19,080 nucleotides of DNA from Methylococcaceae bacterium UBA1147 (GTDB lineage: Bacteria > Pseudomonadota > Gammaproteobacteria > Methylococcales > UBA1147). The position numbers and the translations under genes are program-made. Positions 1 through 7,307 of the stretch are shown here, piece after piece. The notes under the pieces were generated by a model that saw only the letters and a program-made list of their open reading frames with translations, had not been told where the DNA came from and made no database searches. Positions within the stretch are counted from its first letter, which is position 1. Every line of letters begins with the position of its first letter. The stretch covers positions 28,052 through 47,131 of the forward strand of contig DBZZ01000061.1 of assembly GCA_002311315.1 (NCBI GenBank), in the 5' to 3' direction.

Positions 1-659
1 CCGATCGGAACCGTCATCATCATCCACTGAGCAAAGCCGATCGAAGTCCCCGTTTCACTGGTCGCTTCGAAAAGCTGCAGGAAAACCATGTTCGGAGCAG
101 TACCAATCGGCGTCATCATGCCCCCGATCGATGCCGCATAAGCAATCGCCAACAGCAGGCCGACCGAAAACCTTTTTTTCTGTTCAGGTGTTAGTCCCGA
201 ATCAAATCGTTCAATGATGGCCAGTGCGATCGGCAGCATCATGAGGGTCGTTGCCGTATTCGAAATCCACATAGACAAGCCACTGGTCGCAACGATAAAG
301 CCCGCCATGAGCCTGGTAGGTTGGTTTCCGAACACTGCCAGCACGTTCAATGCGATCCTCCTGTGTAAACCCCAGCGTTCCATGGCCAAGGCGATCATGA
401 AACCACCGATCAGGAGGAAAACCACGGAATTCATGTATTGGCTGGCCACGGACTTCGTTGAAGAGATACCAAGCAGCGGGAACAATGCCAGGGGCAAAAG
501 GGCGGTGGCCGCGAGAGGTACGGCTTCGGTGATCCACAGAACCGCCATCAAGACCGCAACCGCTGCCATGCGCGCAACAACCGGCTGACCACCGAAGTCG
601 GCGAAGCCCAGGATACCCACTGGCAGAAGAAGCGCGAGCAACAAGGCCAATTTTCTCAT
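1..659 (-). CDS. SLC13/DASS-family sodium:dicarboxylate or sulfate symporter, N-terminal part (runs off left edge)
   Basis: Reading the minus strand from the ATG at 659 gives an uninterrupted frame of about 219 residues that leaves the window at base 1, so the C-terminal part is missing. It starts with a hydrophobic segment (MRKLALLLALLLPVGILGF). It then carries hallmarks of the divalent anion:sodium symporter family: WITEAVPLAATALLP near residue 50, FLLIGGFMIALAMERWGLH near 85, an SNT-containing stretch (SMWISNTATTLMMLPIA) near 130, and GGMMTPIGTAPN near 180. The SNT motif and the TPIGT stretch belong to the sodium- and substrate-binding hairpins of this inner-membrane family. Substrates in the family include C4-dicarboxylates, citrate and sulfate, and the exact one cannot be told from this half. 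It lies 44 bases downstream of hemE on the same strand and could be read through from it. The visible part shows no lesion. Confidence 0.9.
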   Translation of the reverse strand, partial: MRKLALLLALLLPVGILGFADFGGQPVVARMAAVAVLMAVLWITEAVPLAATALLPLALFPLLGISSTKSVASQYMNSVVFLLIGGFMIALAMERWGLHRRIALNVLAVFGNQPTRLMAGFIVATSGLSMWISNTATTLMMLPIALAIIERFDSGLTPEQKKRFSVGLLLAIAYAASIGGMMTPIGTAPNMVFLQLFEATSETGTSIGFAQWMMMTVPI

Positions 660-703
660 GGTTGGTGCTTTACCGAAACCTGTCGGCCGACCATGGTTTC
701 CAG

Positions 704-1771
704 CTACCGGTGATTTGCAGGGCTGAACTCATGGACAGCCTCTACCATGGCCTGCACATTCTCCGGATCAATCCCGGGAACAATCCCGTGCCCCAGGTTG
801 AATACATGGCCGGAACCCTTTCCGTATCGCTCCAGGACCGTTCTGACCTTCTCCCGGATCACCGCCGGCTCAGCAAACAGCACCATGGGGTCCATGTTTC
901 CCTGCAAGGCGACCCGGTTTCCGACTCGGCTCCTTGCCAGGCCAAGGTCCGTAGTCCAGTCAAGGCCCAGAGCAGAATACCCGCTATCCGCCATCGTCTC
1001 CAGCCACTGACCTCCCCCCTTGGTGAAAAAGATCGTAGGGATCTGATTGCCTTCTTCCGGATCAAGACTCAGGCGTTCGCGAACACTACGCGCATAGGCC
1101 AACGAAAACATCAGGTAATCTTCCGTAGACAGGTTTCCACCCCAGGTATCAAAGATCATCACCGCCTCGGCTCCCGCGGCAATCTGGGCGTTGAGGTACA
1201 AAGCAACCGCGTCGGCCAGTTTCTCCAACAGGGCATGCATGCTCCGAGGATCGCTGTACATCCAGCGCTTTATTTTCTCGAAACTCCGACTACTGCCTCC
1301 CTCGATCATGTAGGTTGCAAGAGTCCACGGACTGCCTGAAAAACCGATCAACGGCACCTCTCCGTTCAAGTTCCTCCTGATTAACCGCACCGCGTCCATG
1401 ACATAACGCAATTCGATCTCCGGATCAGGGACAGGCAGAGAATTCACTTCGGCTGCCGTATTCAGCGGACGTTCAAACTTCGGCCCTTCATTTTCCACAA
1501 AATGAAGCCCGAGCCCCATCGCATCGGGAATGGTCAAGATGTCTGAAAACAGAATGGCGGCATCGAAGCTGAAACGCCGCAAGGGCTGCAAAGTCACTTC
1601 ACAGGCAAGTTCCGGGTTGGTACACAAGTTCATGAAACTGCCTGCTTTCGCGCGTAGAGCACGATATTCCGGCAAATAGCGGCCTGCCTGACGCATCATC
1701 CAGACCGGTGTTCGCTGAACGGGGCGACGCAGCAGAGCGTCGATAAAACAATGAGATTTCGTAGCCAGCAT
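704..1771 (-). CDS. hemE: Uroporphyrinogen decarboxylase
   Basis: HemE removes the four acetate carboxyl groups of uroporphyrinogen III to give coproporphyrinogen III in the cytosolic heme pathway. The 355-residue product has the usual length. It shows the N-terminal signature MRQAGRYLPEYR at residues 26-37, whose arginines bind substrate carboxylates. It also has the ILFSDILTIPDAMG segment, in which Asp78 is the expected catalytic aspartate, the GSPWTLATYMIEGG stretch with the conserved Tyr, and NLGHGIVPG near the C terminus with the conserved His. The ATG at 1771 puts the first motif at the normal distance from the start; the ribosome binding site is weak. It follows aroB by 151 bases on the same strand. 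In many gammaproteobacteria a damX-type gene lies between aroB and hemE, and none is present here. The heme and siroheme branches share the upstream precursor, which links it to cysI in this window. Confidence 0.97.
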   Translation of the reverse strand: MLATKSHCFIDALLRRPVQRTPVWMMRQAGRYLPEYRALRAKAGSFMNLCTNPELACEVTLQPLRRFSFDAAILFSDILTIPDAMGLGLHFVENEGPKFERPLNTAAEVNSLPVPDPEIELRYVMDAVRLIRRNLNGEVPLIGFSGSPWTLATYMIEGGSSRSFEKIKRWMYSDPRSMHALLEKLADAVALYLNAQIAAGAEAVMIFDTWGGNLSTEDYLMFSLAYARSVRERLSLDPEEGNQIPTIFFTKGGGQWLETMADSGYSALGLDWTTDLGLARSRVGNRVALQGNMDPMVLFAEPAVIREKVRTVLERYGKGSGHVFNLGHGIVPGIDPENVQAMVEAVHEFSPANHR

Positions 1772-1922
1772 TGGTTCGAAAAAGGCAGGGTTCGGAGGTT
1801 TGGGCTGAGAATCTTACCGGTCCGGCAACCGGGAAACAACGAATAGTGACAGATACATCAAAACATACACCTAAGTCGTCAGAGGAATCGGCGATGGATC
1901 ACTGAGGCTATAATCCTGCTTC

Positions 1923-3008
1923 TCAGCTTCGCCCGTAATCATTCAGGGTCGCTTCCAGTTGCGGCTGGTCAACCCCGCAGGGCAGTGTCGCTGTTCCGAT
2001 TTCGTCCAGAAGAATCAGCCGGATAGCACCATCGATATTTTTCTTGTCTACGGTCATGATTTCAAGAAACCGGTCCGCATCCATCTCCGCGGGAGGCTTC
2101 ACCGGCAATTTCGCGCTTTGCAAGAGACGGATGATTCGATCAACCTCCGCCTGTTCAAGCCGTCCCGTAGCGTACGACAAGTGAGCAGCCTGGCACATGC
2201 CGATCGCTACTGCCTCGCCGTGCAGATAACGGCCGTATCCCATTCCCGCTTCGATGGCGTGACCAAACGTATGACCCAGATTGAGAGTTGCCCGCACACC
2301 GGATTCGAGTTCATCTTCGGAGACCACACGTGCCTTATTCAAACAGCAACGGTGAATAGCGAAAGCAAGGGCTTGCGGATCCCTTGTCAGCAACAGTTCC
2401 ATGTTTTTTTCTAGCCAGTCGAAAAACTCCCGGTCCCGAATCAAACCGTATTTCACGACTTCTGCGATACCCGCTGAGAGTTCCCTCTGTTCAAGAGTAT
2501 TGAGCACCGAGGTATCCGCAATCACGCAGTTTGGCTGGTAAAAGGCACCGATCATGTTCTTTCCGCCCGGATGGTTTACCCCGGTCTTTCCCCCGACTGA
2601 TGAATCGACCTGGGCCAGAAGGGTCGTTGGAATCTGTATGTAATCGATTCCCCTTTGGAAACACGCCGCTGCAAAGCCAACAAGATCTCCTATCACTCCA
2701 CCGCCCAGTGCAATCAGGGTCGAATTTCGGCCAAAGCGGTATTCCATCAGGGCATCGAAGATTCGCTCCTCGGTGGCCAGGTTCTTGAACTGTTCGCCAT
2801 CCGGAAGCACAAGTGTCCGTACCTTCAATCCGCCCAGTTGCTGTACCACTCTTTCCAGGTACAACGGGCCGACCGTCACGTTGGTGACCACCATGACCTG
2901 GGCGGATTTGACATGAGATTTGATCAGGCCTGGCTGGCTGAAAAGGTCCAGCCCTATATAAATTGGGTAACTGCGATCACCCAGATTCACCGTCAGGGTT
3001 TGTTTCAT
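1923..3008 (-). CDS. aroB: 3-dehydroquinate synthase
   Basis: AroB converts DAHP to 3-dehydroquinate, the second step of the shikimate pathway, using NAD and a divalent metal in the cytosol. The 361-residue product is of family length. It shows the LPDGEQFKN segment near residue 70, the NAD-binding GGGVIGD loop at 102-108, and the IPTTLLAQVDSSVGGKTGVN core. It also has the metal-site elements AGIAEVVKYG (Glu), NLGHTFGHAIE (His) and YLHGEAVAIG (His). I chose the ATG at 3008. It overlaps the aroK stop codon as TGATG, which implies translational coupling, and gives the normal MKQTLTVNLGDRSYPI beginning. A TTG at 3011 in the same frame is less likely. The product should act with AroK in chorismate supply. 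Confidence 0.97.
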   Translation of the reverse strand: MKQTLTVNLGDRSYPIYIGLDLFSQPGLIKSHVKSAQVMVVTNVTVGPLYLERVVQQLGGLKVRTLVLPDGEQFKNLATEERIFDALMEYRFGRNSTLIALGGGVIGDLVGFAAACFQRGIDYIQIPTTLLAQVDSSVGGKTGVNHPGGKNMIGAFYQPNCVIADTSVLNTLEQRELSAGIAEVVKYGLIRDREFFDWLEKNMELLLTRDPQALAFAIHRCCLNKARVVSEDELESGVRATLNLGHTFGHAIEAGMGYGRYLHGEAVAIGMCQAAHLSYATGRLEQAEVDRIIRLLQSAKLPVKPPAEMDADRFLEIMTVDKKNIDGAIRLILLDEIGTATLPCGVDQPQLEATLNDYGRS

Positions 3009-3538
3009 CAATGGTTGTTACTGGAAGATTGAAAAACTTCGATAATCTGTTTGACCACTAGCCGGGTCGACAGGTTGCCCGTATTCACAATGAAGTCTGC
3101 ACAGGAGTCGTAAAGCGGACTCCGGACCTCCATGAGGCCCTCAATCTTGGCCCGGGGGCTGCCCTCGTTCAGCAACGGGCGGTGGTTATCCCATGCCGTG
3201 CGTTGAAGCAGGCGATTAATCGGACACTGCAGATAAACGACAAAGCCATTTTCACTCAGGAATTGCCTGTTTTCCTTGTCCAGAACAGCACCACCCCCTG
3301 TTGCCATGACAATCGGAGATAACCGGATCAGTTCAGCGATCATGGTACTTTCCCGCTTTCTGAATCCATCTTCTCCTTCGTATTCGAAGATCATTGGAAT
3401 ATCAACGCCAGTTCTGGATTCTATTTCCAGATCGCTGTCATAGAAATCGAGCGAAAGGTGCTTGGCGATCTGGCGACCCACCGTGGTCTTGCCAGCGCCC
3501 ATAGGACCAATCAGATATATATTACGGGAATCCTTCAT
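3008..3538 (-). CDS. aroK: Shikimate kinase
   Basis: AroK phosphorylates shikimate at the 3-OH with ATP. From the ATG at 3538 the product is 176 residues, the family norm. It has a P-loop GPMGAGKT at residues 11-18, the DSDLEIE segment that binds metal and shikimate, a central GGGAVL motif, and a lid containing NHRPLL. The reading frame stays open to 3691, which would add about 51 residues with no family counterpart. That extension begins almost on top of the upstream terminator and spans a likely promoter, so it is rejected. In-frame ATGs at 3553 and 3547 are possible alternatives. A GAGG precedes the 3538 ATG at only three bases, a short spacing. The stop overlaps the aroB start. In most relatives the gene follows an intact pilQ; here only the tail of pilQ remains. 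Confidence 0.93.
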   Translation of the reverse strand: MKDSRNIYLIGPMGAGKTTVGRQIAKHLSLDFYDSDLEIESRTGVDIPMIFEYEGEDGFRKRESTMIAELIRLSPIVMATGGGAVLDKENRQFLSENGFVVYLQCPINRLLQRTAWDNHRPLLNEGSPRAKIEGLMEVRSPLYDSCADFIVNTGNLSTRLVVKQIIEVFQSSSNNH

Positions 3539-3569
3539 CGACCTCATTACCATCCGGCAAAGCCAATGG

Positions 3570-3578
3570 ATTTTATCA
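3570..3578 (-). promoter_or_regulatory. Candidate extended -10 promoter element for aroK-aroB
   Basis: On the minus strand the bases read TGATAAAAT, an extended -10 pattern (TG, one base, TAAAAT), with no good -35 box. Transcription from here would start near 3563, about 25 bases before the aroK ATG at 3538. It lies between the surviving pilQ terminator and aroK, where a promoter is needed if the terminator works. It is a pattern match only. Confidence 0.35.
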
Positions 3579-3698
3579 CGATACAAGTCCAGACATCGTT
3601 CCCACAGTTCAAAGCCGGCGACTGACGGATACAGGCTGTTGCCAGCCCTTAGTTTGATTTGTAGGAACAGCGTTTGCAGCCGCATGACCACACAATAG

Positions 3699-3718
3699 AA
3701 AAACGGGGCAAAACCCCG
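3699..3718 (-). terminator. Rho-independent terminator of the former pil operon
   Basis: On the minus strand a five-pair GC stem (CGGGG, loop TTTTG, CCCCG) is followed directly by TTTTT. It lies about 30 bases beyond the pilQ stop codon and upstream of aroK, where the end of a pil transcript is expected. The stem is short but all GC and the T-run is clean. It remains intact although the genes in front of it are broken. Confidence 0.7.
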
Positions 3719-3747
3719 CTTCTCCGTACAGTATTTCTATCCTGCCA

Positions 3748-4189
3748 TCAGGGCACACTGATTCGCTGTTCGAGGATCTTCGGTGTAATGAATATCAGCA
3801 ATTCCTTCTTTTTAGCTTCCACTGCTGTGCGTCGAAACATGTACCCCAATACCGGTATATCGCTGAAAAACGGTACACTGTCCCGGTTGTCTGTGTTGGT
3901 CCCGGTATACACCCCACCCAGAACAATTGTTTCTCCACTTTCGACCTGCACCCGGGTCTGCAAGGCCCTTCGATCGATCGCCAGACCACCTGAATTCCGA
4001 ACACCCTCATCATCCTTTTGAACCAGTACATCCAGCAGAATGACATTGTTGGGCGCAATGTGCGGTGTTACTTCAAGTTTCAGTACAGTTTTCTTGAATT
4101 GGGTAATTGGTACCACTCAGTTTGCTCTGGGTTTCGAAGGGAATTTCCACCCCTTCCTCGATACTGGCCGCATGCTGGTCGATGTCCGA
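3748..4189 (-). pseudogene. pilQ: pilQ remnant: C-terminal end of the type IV pilus secretin
   Basis: PilQ is the outer-membrane secretin through which type IV pili pass. Only its last ~146 codons remain. From about 4172 one frame reads ASIEEGVEIPFETQS, the family's GxEIPYxT region. The reading then has to move to another frame to continue as TQFKKTVLKLEVTPHIAPNN, and it runs on through ETIVLGGVY, VPFFSDIPVLGYMF and KKELLIFITPKI to a stop at 3748. The shift is explained by one extra T in AATTACC near 4107: removing it restores SGTNTQFKK. The frame of the downstream part has a TGA immediately before its GTG at 4116, so only a C-terminal fragment could be made. Upstream of about 4185 the sequence no longer matches PilQ and becomes pilM. 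The boundary is uncertain by about 20 bases. The domains that build the secretin wall are missing, so it cannot function. Confidence 0.88.
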
Positions 4190-4363
4190 CAATCTCGAAA
4201 TCGGCCGGATTGTTTGGCCCACCTGATCCACGGGGCAAAGCTTCGACAGCGTAAGCCTCAACGCGGCAAGAAGTCACGGTGGGGGAAAGTGCAAGAAGTT
4301 TCACTGATACCGACCCGATATCAACCCCCACCAAGGCCGGTTTCGTCCTCCTGAAAAAAACAT
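4190..4363 (-). pseudogene. pilM: pilM remnant: N-terminal end of the actin-like type IV pilus assembly protein
   Basis: PilM is the cytoplasmic actin-like protein that binds PilN under the inner-membrane pilus platform. Here the minus strand reads LVGVDIGSVSVKLLALS, then RVEAYAVEALP, which matches the PilM N terminus (the first phosphate-binding motif and the strand after it). It continues weakly through NNPADFEIVG to about 4190, where PilQ-derived sequence begins. The frame is open from a TTG at 4334. The natural ATG at 4363 is one base out of frame: it is followed by seven Ts, and an eighth T would give the PilM-like start MFFFRRTKPALVGVD. The remnant is therefore about 57 of an expected ~350 codons and carries a frameshift at a homopolymer. 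It diverges from mrcA, the usual gammaproteobacterial arrangement, which supports the identification. Confidence 0.85.
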
Positions 4364-4563
4364 GGACAACTCGATTGATTGCGAAATTTACTGAACCCGG
4401 ATCAAGGCATGCGAGCGCTGCAAATACCCAGAATTCTCCCGGTGGAATTCATGTTTCCTGTAGTATAGATAGCAAGCAGATACCAACTTCCGAGCAAACA
4501 TTTTGTTGCCTCTGAGCTGCGATCAACGAAGAATTTTGTGACCGACCCCTCCTTTTTCACGAA

Positions 4564-6972
4564 GTGATCAACCCAGAACCTAAAAAAAGATCGTTCCTCA
4601 AGACCTGCCTGAGGTTTCTGACGATTGCTTCCATACTTTGCACCACCATCGCAGTAACAGGCGCCTACCTGCTGTATCAGACAATCGCGTCCGACTTGCC
4701 TGATATCAGCCAGCTGCGCGAGGTTAAACTGCAAGTACCTCTTGCAGTTTACAGTGAAGACGAGCAACTAATTGCCCAGTTTGGCAAAAAGAAACGCATT
4801 CCGATCCCTGGAAACAGAATCCCTAAAAAACTGGCAGAAGCCTTCATAGCAGCCGAAGATCACCGGTTTTTCAGTCACCCCGGAATAGACTACAAAGGCC
4901 TGATTCGGGCAGGTGTTCAATTGATCCGAACCGGAAAAAAACACCAAGGCGGCAGTACCATTACGATGCAGGTCGCCCGCAATTTCTTTCTGAGCCCGGA
5001 AAAAACCTATCTTCGTAAGATCAAGGAAATCATCCTGGCACTTGAGATCGAATCCCAGCTGAGCAAGCAGGAAATCCTTAGTCTGTATCTCAACAAAATA
5101 TACCTGGGCCATCGAGCGTACGGAATCGGGGCCGCCGCGCAAATCTATTACGGGAAAACGGTCGACCAGTTGACCATAGAGGAAAGCGCAATGATGGCCG
5201 GCCTTCCCAAGGCACCCTCCCGGTTCAACCCGGTCACCAATCCGGAGCGCGCACTGAAACGAAGAAACTATATCCTAACCCGCATGCACAACCTCCAGTA
5301 CTTGGATCAGAAAGAGCTTGATCAGGCGCTGGAACAACCGGTAATAGCGCGAATTCACTCCGATTCAATCGAGCTTCATGCCCCGTATATCGCCGAGTTG
5401 GTCCGACAAAAGATGGTGAAAAAGTTCGGCCCACACTCGCTGACCAGCGGCTACAAGGTTTACACCACGGTTAAAAGCGAGCTGCAGATTGCGGCCAGAA
5501 GTGCATTGCGCCGGGCACTTCACGAATACGATGAACGGCACGGTTTCCGTGGTATCGAAGCTCAGTCCGGCCTTGCGGCAACAGCTTCCGAAGGCGACAT
5601 ACTGGAAAGGCTGAAAGGTTTTAGAAAGGTGGGCGATACGTTGCCAGCCCTGGTCAGAGCGGTCAACAAAGATTCCATTGATGTGAGGGTGTTGGGTAAG
5701 GAACGAACCCATTTAGCCTGGGATAAAATGACATGGGCAAGGAAATATATCAATCAGAACGAGAGAGAAGCGTTGGCCAGATCCCCCGACCAAGTGCTCT
5801 CCATTGGCGATATCATCCGGGTCAGGAAAGGTCGAACCAGCAACTGGAGACTTGCCCAAATTCCCGAGGTTTCTGGTGCACTGATTTCGCTGAATCCAGT
5901 CGATGGAGCAATGGTCGCCCTTGTTGGAGGCTACGATTTCTACAGAAGCAAATACAATCGTGCCACCCAAGCCAGACGCCAACCGGGCTCGGGCTTCAAA
6001 CCAATCCTGTTTACCAAGGCTCTCGAGGAGGGTTTTACGCTATCGACCATGATCAATGACGCGCCTATCGTTTATATGAACCCATGGACAGATGAAGAAT
6101 GGCGCCCCCAGAATTACAGTGGAAAATACTATGGGCCTACGCGTCTTAGGATTGCACTGAGAAAGTCCAGAAACTTGGTCTCCATACGACTGCTACGGCA
6201 AATCGGAATTGAAAAGGTGGCTCAGACCGCCATCAGTTTCGGGTTGCCGACAGATCAGATCCCTCGAACACTCTCGATGGCACTCGGCAGCGGAAGCGCA
6301 ACACCTCTCCAGATGGCACGGGCTTACACCGTGTTCGCAAACGGCGGTTTCCTGATCGAGCCTTATTTGGTATCGAGGGTCGAAACCCTGGGCGGCGAAC
6401 TGGTAGAAGAGGCTTTCCCGAAAATTGCCTGTCCGCATTGCGGAGATTTGAGCTCCGGAAACAATATGTTTGCACCACGAGTGGTTTCTCCAAGGGTCAA
6501 TTACCTGATGACTTCCTTGTTGCAGGATGTAATAAGAAGAGGCACCGCCGTACGGGCAAATCGCCTGGGACGAAAGGACCTAGCCGGCAAAACCGGAACG
6601 ACCAACGAACAGCGGGATGCCTGGTTCAACGGGTTTTCACCTGCGCTGACCGCGATTACCTGGCTTGGTTTTGACTTGCCAAAACCGCTCGGAAAAGGCG
6701 AAACAGGTTCACGTGCAGCACTGCCGATGTGGATTTACTACATGGAGAAGGCCCTGGAGGGCTTTCCGGAAGAAAAAAGCCGGGTGCCCAAAGGCATAGA
6801 GACCCTGTACATCAACCAATCCAGCGGATTTCTGACATCAGCCTCGGATCCAGAGGCGGTCCCGGAACTGTTCCGGGAAGGATTCGTCCCAGGACAGCGA
6901 AACAGCGAAACTGTTGACGCAAATCGCCTTTCCGATGAAACGGAAAATGATCAACTGGAATCGCTTTTCTGA
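4564..6972 (+). CDS. mrcA: Penicillin-binding protein 1A, bifunctional glycosyltransferase/transpeptidase
   Basis: This class A PBP polymerises lipid II into glycan strands and cross-links them in the periplasm. The 802-residue product begins at a GTG (4564) and has one N-terminal membrane anchor at about residues 18-38. The GT51 glycosyltransferase domain follows, with EDHRFFSHPG (catalytic Glu98), QGGSTITMQVARN at 128-140 and RKIKEIILALEIE at 151-163. A PBP1a-type insert lies at about 325-430. The transpeptidase has the three expected motifs: SGFK (Ser476, Lys479), SRN at 535-537 and KTGT at 676-679. All catalytic motifs are present and the frame is intact. A CPHC pair at 623-626 lies in the loop before KTGT. 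The gene diverges from the pil remnant, as in many gammaproteobacteria. The ribosome binding site is not obvious. Confidence 0.96.
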   Translation: MINPEPKKRSFLKTCLRFLTIASILCTTIAVTGAYLLYQTIASDLPDISQLREVKLQVPLAVYSEDEQLIAQFGKKKRIPIPGNRIPKKLAEAFIAAEDHRFFSHPGIDYKGLIRAGVQLIRTGKKHQGGSTITMQVARNFFLSPEKTYLRKIKEIILALEIESQLSKQEILSLYLNKIYLGHRAYGIGAAAQIYYGKTVDQLTIEESAMMAGLPKAPSRFNPVTNPERALKRRNYILTRMHNLQYLDQKELDQALEQPVIARIHSDSIELHAPYIAELVRQKMVKKFGPHSLTSGYKVYTTVKSELQIAARSALRRALHEYDERHGFRGIEAQSGLAATASEGDILERLKGFRKVGDTLPALVRAVNKDSIDVRVLGKERTHLAWDKMTWARKYINQNEREALARSPDQVLSIGDIIRVRKGRTSNWRLAQIPEVSGALISLNPVDGAMVALVGGYDFYRSKYNRATQARRQPGSGFKPILFTKALEEGFTLSTMINDAPIVYMNPWTDEEWRPQNYSGKYYGPTRLRIALRKSRNLVSIRLLRQIGIEKVAQTAISFGLPTDQIPRTLSMALGSGSATPLQMARAYTVFANGGFLIEPYLVSRVETLGGELVEEAFPKIACPHCGDLSSGNNMFAPRVVSPRVNYLMTSLLQDVIRRGTAVRANRLGRKDLAGKTGTTNEQRDAWFNGFSPALTAITWLGFDLPKPLGKGETGSRAALPMWIYYMEKALEGFPEEKSRVPKGIETLYINQSSGFLTSASDPEAVPELFREGFVPGQRNSETVDANRLSDETENDQLESLF

Positions 6973-7307
6973 ATTTGATCGTTAGGAACAACGATAACAA
7001 CCAGTTGATCTGCGTTGGACCGAGAAGTGACCTGTCCGGTCAGCGAGGGTCCGGTGATCAACAGTGGAACCGCCAAAGCGACAACATCCACACTGGCAGT
7101 TGGCCATCCAAAGTTTTCTTGGCCACAAGCCTTCTGATCACAGAACACCTAGCGTTCAAAGCCGGGCCACCCGGGCAGCACCAATCCCTTGTATTCACAC
7201 GATCTGGTTCACTCTGAACCAAAAGAAAAAAGCCATTCAGATGTGCTATGTTGCACCTGAATGGCTTAGTAAGCTCTGTGGGGCCGGAAACCGGCGAGAA
7301 ATCGGGG
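6973..7307. other. 335-base gap between mrcA and gltA with no recognised gene
   Basis: The two flanking genes converge here. The right part (7221-7267) holds the gltA terminator. Between about 6990 and 7200 there are short open frames on both strands, including one on the minus strand ending at 6951 whose C-terminal part is rich in hydrophobic residues. None resembles a family I know, and none has a convincing start. No tRNA or clear repeat was seen. It could be decayed coding sequence. Confidence 0.5.
7221..7267 (-). terminator. Rho-independent terminator of gltA
   Basis: On the minus strand AAGCCATTCAG pairs with CTGAATGGCTT as an 11-base stem that extends imperfectly inward (GGTGC with GCACAT). 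It is followed by a T-rich tail (TTTTTTCTTTT, overlapping the stem base). It begins about 40 bases after the gltA stop codon. The plus-strand side has an A-rich flank and little T-run, so it works mainly for gltA rather than for mrcA. Confidence 0.85.

Noticed and set aside
662..1339. Plus-strand open frame of 225 residues inside hemE
   Set aside because: It lies antisense to the clear hemE frame and shows no family features.
1815..1832. CCGGT/ACCGG palindrome between aroB and hemE as a terminator
   Set aside because: The five-base stem is not followed by a T-run on either strand.
3539..3691. N-terminal extension of aroK from the start at 3691
   Set aside because: It has no family counterpart, begins just beyond the pilQ terminator, and covers the likely promoter; the ATG at 3538 gives the normal kinase start.
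6951..7148. Minus-strand 65-residue frame with a hydrophobic centre after mrcA
   Set aside because: It overlaps the mrcA 3' end, has no ribosome binding site and matches no family I recognise.
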